From: Hydractinia symbiolongicarpus
Taxonomy: Eukaryota > Cnidaria > Hydrozoa > Anthoathecata > Hydractiniidae
Assembly (NCBI RefSeq): GCF_029227915.1
Contig: NC_079875.1
Location: forward strand, 13,701,001-13,761,000
Length of the DNA: 60,000 bases
Direction of reading: 5' to 3'
In this document: positions 56,036 to 60,000 of the stretch, in pieces
How positions within the stretch are numbered: the first letter of the stretch is position 1
Layout of the letters: each line of letters begins with the position of its first letter
Notes under the pieces: model-generated
The model's input: only the letters and a program-made list of their open reading frames with translations
The model's database searches: none
Told to the model about the DNA's origin: nothing
Translations under genes and position numbers: made by a program

Positions 56036-56222
56036 TGGGAGAAATAACCGTGCGGGACTTTGAAGGACTGCCCGTTTTAGGAGGTTTTTGGGCTTTAGAC
56101 TGTCCGTTTTGGAGAGGTTTATTGCAAGGGTTTATTAGTAAATCGTCCGGGACGAAATTTTTTGTCCGTCTTAAGGATGTGCCCTCTTTAGAGGATGTCT
56201 GTTTTAAGGAGGTTCCACGGTA
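56036..56222. repeat. Degenerate CCGTTTTAGGAGGT repeat
   Basis: The words GCCCGTTTTAGGAGGTTT, GTCCGTTTTGGAGAGGTT, GTCCGTCTTAAGGATGT and GTCTGTTTTAAGGAGGTT recur across about 190 bp. They form an eroded array of one short motif, of a kind common in invertebrate dispersed repeats. Confidence 0.65.
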
Positions 56223-56652
56223 CTTATAGCAAGGTTCTACGTATTAATACTAACAAAGTACGTATCAATTGAAATAGATGGAATTATACATCATAAGAAT
56301 TTCTATAAAAACCTTTTTTGCAACACGTCCTTACGCAAACATCGATGATGAAGAAGTGACTATCGTTAGAGCAATGTCCGAGCTCTTCTCATGACATAGT
56401 AAGGATCTTGACAATCTATGCTAACGTTGCTAAGGAAGGTACATGTGTTGTTAAGATCAGGGCATACTGAAAGGAAAAGAAATATGAACTTATATTGTCA
56501 TTATTTTGTGTAACCTTGACTCTGACTTCAGTAAAATTATTTTAGTGAAAGTAAATGCATTTAATCTGAAATGGGAATAGAGGGATGAAAGTAAAAACGA
56601 TAAATAAATTAACATCTTAAATATTTCTCTTTTTGTTTTTGACGGGCTTTAA

Positions 56653-57396
56653 CCCTATTCGGTCCGGGGTTTTTCGAACATACTATGGACCAGGGGAGGG
56701 GGCGGATTCCGCCCCCCCTCAATAACTTTTCATAGGATTGTTCAAATTGAATCAAACTTGGCACACTTATAGTACGTCATAAAAGGAACAAAATGGCGCC
56801 ATTAAACTTTCGCTTGCGTCAGCACATTTTCTGTGACGTCATCAGAAGCCTGAAAATTGTTAAAAATGCCACTATCTGCCTAAAATATAATTACTTTTGT
56901 TCTAGAGCGAATTTTTACATTCTGTTTGAAGTTTCTGAAAGTTAAATAAAAGTTATTTAACATATCTTCCGGTTTTTACATGGATCGGATAAAAAATTGC
57001 CAAAAATTGCCCGAAAGGCCGTTTTTTCCGATTTTCGGGTGAAATCCGAAAAAATCGGGAAATCGGATTAGTCACGTGTTCAAATTATTCACAATGATTC
57101 TTCCTGATGAAACAAAGTTGTGTTGCAAGTTTCAAGTTCTAAGGATAATTCTAACAGGAGTTATTATATTTTCCCCATTATAAGGAATTCATAGAGATTT
57201 TTAGGGGTAGTTTCGAGTAATGGCCAATATCAAAGCCTCTGAAAGGTATGGGACCTAAAAAATTAGCATGCAGGTGTCTAATAGATAAATGTTGAAACTC
57301 AGTAAGTATCATAGCCATATAACAAAGCAATCAGGAGTTATTAAAAGAAAACCGTCAGGGGGGGCGGAATCCGCCCCCCCCCCGGACCGAATAGGG
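56653..57396 (+). mobile_element. Complete piggyBac-type MITE with TTAA target site
   Basis: The 744-bp element starts CCCTATTCGGTCCGGGG and ends with its exact reverse complement. It is flanked on both sides by TTAA (56649-56652 and 57397-57400). TTAA target duplication with ends beginning CCC is the signature of the piggyBac superfamily. Just inside each end lies a second palindrome of the form GGGCGGATTCCGCCC. There is no reading frame for a transposase, so it depends on one made elsewhere. An older copy is at 52281-52904. Confidence 0.85.
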
Positions 57397-57400
57397 TTAA

Positions 57401-58914
57401 ATCACCACATGTATTACTTCTCATGGCTTGTAACAACAAAATAATAATAATATTTTTATCTTTCAAATTTTGGTTTTATAAATCTTAATAAAGTTAATGT
57501 ATGCTCGCATTTTTCAAAGCAATGAAGTTCCTAAAAAATTAAAATAGGCTCAAACTTTCATTCTGCAAAGTAACTCCAACCAAAGATACAATATATATTT
57601 ACCGTTGTTTGGTTTTTTTGCAATAAGTGGAGGGCAACCTTTTTTGCGTACACACACACAGATAGAAAACAGGTATTATTATTATAGAAATTGAGGTCCT
57701 AATATACGAATAAAATGTTCCGTCTTAAAGTAGAATAGAGTCTTCCTCATTGCTACTATTTTATTGTAAAAAACTATTTGTTTCAAAGTAGATACTTGCA
57801 ATATTATAACGCACTATTAAAACAAAATTACAGAAGGTGGGTTCTCTTCATTGTTTTTATTTTTTATTTATTTCTAATAGCAAGATAGGATATAACCAGA
57901 TGGCAACCTAAGAACTTATCAATGACAAAAGTATAGGTATTGGTATTTATGATGCCATTTCTACAGTGCCAATATTCGTATTCCTTAACCTTTTTGCAAG
58001 ATTTTGACTTACTTGTATATCTGCGATTCACGGTAGCGTTTAAACAATAAAATGATGCTGTTTGGTAAGACGCTGGAAATACCCACTGGTTATTCCCGCT
58101 GGATATTTTCTGAGAAGCATAAAGTATTCTGCGTACAGCTACTGCATTTCTAACGCTCGGCCGAGTTAAGTACTGACCCTACGCAGTTGAATTCCGTCAG
58201 ATTTTTGTCGAACGCTATGAGGGCAATCAGTCGTGTTTAACGAACGGCTGAATTCAATTGTCCATGGTTGAATTAGTGTAGAAAAAGTTATAATAAATTT
58301 TAATCCGACATTGACGGCAAATAATGGCGTGTTTGCCGTTTTTCAAGATTTCGTTTCATAGAATTTTTGCCGGCGTCGAGACATTTCCCAACTTATCATA
58401 ACCTTTCCCGCACTATGTGGGGTATTTCTCGTTCGAATCAAGTTTTTCCCCGTCGTTAGCACTAGTCGTCATAGTGAGGACAAGCTTTTCCGACATTTTC
58501 CCAAAAAAGCGACATTTCAAAAAATTGGAGTTGGCGTTTCCGCGGGACGAGTTCTTAGAAAATTATCGGTGCCGGTAAACTTCACGTAATATCATAATGG
58601 CGCAGTAAAGCGGGGAAGGGTAAACAAAGAGCGATTTGGTTGTTATCCCGGTTTCAATCTTTAAAAAAACTAGAGTATGAAGGCCAATCATTCCACCAGG
58701 TAATTCCTGTGGGGCATATTGAACAACCATTGTTCTACAAGACAAAAAAAGAATTGGTAAATAAAACTTTAAGGTGAAAGTGTAAAGGTAAAACAAGTAG
58801 AAAATAGCCAGCTAGCCTTATCATTGGCTGACTATAATTAGTTTTTATTATATAATATAGAAACATTACTTTATAGCTAGCTCATAAATTAAATTTTGTG
58901 GTGCTGTTCTGCCC
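57401..58914. other. Intergenic, no gene seen
   Basis: AT-rich, with a short CACACACACA run near 57650. Between 58080 and 58600 the composition is more balanced, but frames are broken and no exon is supported. Confidence 0.4.
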
Positions 58915-59035
58915 AATCGTTGAACGCGCCCCGTCTTAAGACTGGCCAGGCCAATCTTTCGACAGTGACAAATGGGGGCCAGTCTTAAGACTGGACTGCC
59001 CAATCTATGGACGTACGTGCCCAATCTTAGAACAA
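58912..59035. repeat. Cluster of CCAATCTTAAGAC-type repeats and palindromes
   Basis: CCAGTCTTAAGACTGG at 58979-58994 is a perfect 16-bp palindrome; CGTCTTAAGACTGGCC at 58932-58947 is a partial copy. The word GCCCAATC recurs around 58913, 58999 and 59020, with CCAATCTTTCGACAGT between. It is a short degenerate repeat, possibly the end of a small element. Confidence 0.6.
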
Positions 59036-59348
59036 TTGTGGAAGACAAACAGAACAATAATTTTTTTAAAATTCAGGCGCGGATCCAGGGTTAGTCAGAT
59101 AGGTCGCGTGACTAAGTGTAAATTTGACGAAAAATGTTAGCCAAGCGAATGATGTTGACGATCCAGGTGTTGCAGACGGAGCCCGTTAAAAATTAGATTG
59201 TAATTTATTTACGGTGAAAAGCCACGGTTCACAGCCCTCTCCATTTCGCCTATGTCAATGTTGACGTCAAAGTTTTGACGTCACTACCATATAGACTGAG
59301 AGGTTTGCAAATTATAGCTTACAGATTTTGACTGATTCATTTTAACTA

Positions 59349-59470
59349 ATAGTCGTTAGCCCGTGGAAAAATCCACCGGTTCGCCCGTCGCAGCTAAGCT
59401 ACCATTTTGCGTGACAGACAGACGGACGGACGAACGGACAGACAGACGTATACGGGTATTATAATATAGA
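59349..59470 (-). mobile_element. Non-autonomous Helitron, fourth copy
   Basis: Same family as 24967 and 37768. The minus strand starts TCTATATTATAATACCCGTA after A. Its CTAG end has mutated to CTAT, and the hairpin has one mismatch. The GACA/GACG tract is expanded here (about ten tetramers with variants), while the segment coding for TATACCGC... is deleted. Confidence 0.65.
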
Positions 59471-59875
59471 TATATATTTTCTGGTTCGTAGAAATTTTTG
59501 GATATGTCTACACTGTTTCAATGTGGGTTTGTAAGAACTTGTATACTGATTTGACTTAAGAAACAGCAGTTTAAGCAGCACTTATATTTTCAGGACTTCC
59601 AGACACGGTTTGCAAATTTGAGCAATACATTTATCTTAAAAGTAAAGACATGATTATTATGTTTTTGTATAACCTTGCCACCTAGTATACACAAAATTGG
59701 CATTGGCAGAAAAAACACTAAAAAAACTGACATATGGGAAGACACATGGACAAATTTTTTAAAATTTTTCTTTGAATTAAGCTATAGAACAGTAAATCAG
59801 AATCTAGCAACAGTTTTTCATTTAGCACAACTCCAATCGTAAATGTAACCATAAAGTCTGTAACAAAGAAAAAAA
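59471..59875. other. Upstream flank of the last reading frame
   Basis: AT-rich, no clear TATA box or exon. Possibly promoter or 5' UTR of the frame that starts at 59876. Confidence 0.35.
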
Positions 59876-60000
59876 ATGAATTCAACAGCATGTGACTTCA
59901 CTATTCAATCATCATCTGAATTCATTTCAAAATCAGATAAAAACAAGAAAATGTCATGGACCCCAACACCAACTTGTTCCAGCAAATCACCATTTACAGA
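59876..60000 (+). CDS. Partial frame running off the window
   Basis: ATG in a context AAAAAAATGAA opens 41 codons without a stop up to the window edge. The product is rich in Ser, Thr and Lys (for example NKKMSWTPTPTCSSKSPFT), and base composition is higher in C than the flanks, as in coding DNA here. It looks like the disordered N-terminus of a larger protein. No family is recognised. Confidence 0.4.
   Translation, partial: MNSTACDFTIQSSSEFISKSDKNKKMSWTPTPTCSSKSPFT

Overview
The window is AT-rich animal DNA with many short exons, long introns carrying GT-AG (and one GC-AG) splice sites, and heavy repeat content. The gene content (an ACAP-type Arf GAP, an intronless CYP4-class cytochrome P450, a type II membrane DxD protein) together with Helitron, Penelope-like, hAT, piggyBac-like and LINE debris fits an early-branching metazoan. 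A cnidarian, perhaps a hydrozoan, is my best guess; the sequence does not prove the taxon.

Layout. 1-7.1 kb is mostly intergenic. It holds a TATA box and a candidate first exon at 1.1-1.46 kb, a decayed LINE reverse transcriptase at 5.0-5.7 kb, and a small non-autonomous Helitron at 7.16 kb. 7.8-27.8 kb is one complete plus-strand gene. I assembled 30 coding exons (2280 nt, 759 codons, reading frame kept across every junction) encoding an ACAP2-like protein with BAR, PH, ArfGAP and ankyrin modules. Its introns carry repeats. Two arrays are built from the gene's own 5' splice sites: a 44-bp unit x4 at intron 11 and a 32-bp unit x66 filling most of intron 25. Others are a hairpin foldback, a TIR MITE, a hAT transposase scrap and a Helitron copy.

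28.4-44.4 kb is transposon territory: an AT repeat, a broken minus-strand Helentron (Rep/helicase plus a C-terminal endonuclease), three Helitrons joined head to tail with no bases between them, a dead P450 copy, and an element with inverted arrays of GTCGTG-rich units. 45.4-46.9 kb is an intact intronless P450 with a TATA box and a poly(A) signal. 52.3-53.7 kb is a pile of TE fragments. 54.6-55.5 kb is an intronless type II membrane, glycosyltransferase-like gene. 56.6-57.4 kb is a complete TTAA-flanked, piggyBac-type MITE whose older copy lies at 52.3 kb. A further reading frame starts at 59.88 kb and runs off the window.

The genes do not form a pathway. ACAP would act on Arf6-dependent membrane traffic, the P450 on lipid or xenobiotic oxidation at the ER, and the DxD protein probably in the Golgi. 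The most unusual signals are the minisatellites that grew out of functional splice donors and the exact head-to-tail Helitron concatemer. All identifications come from reading motifs by eye; no database search was run.
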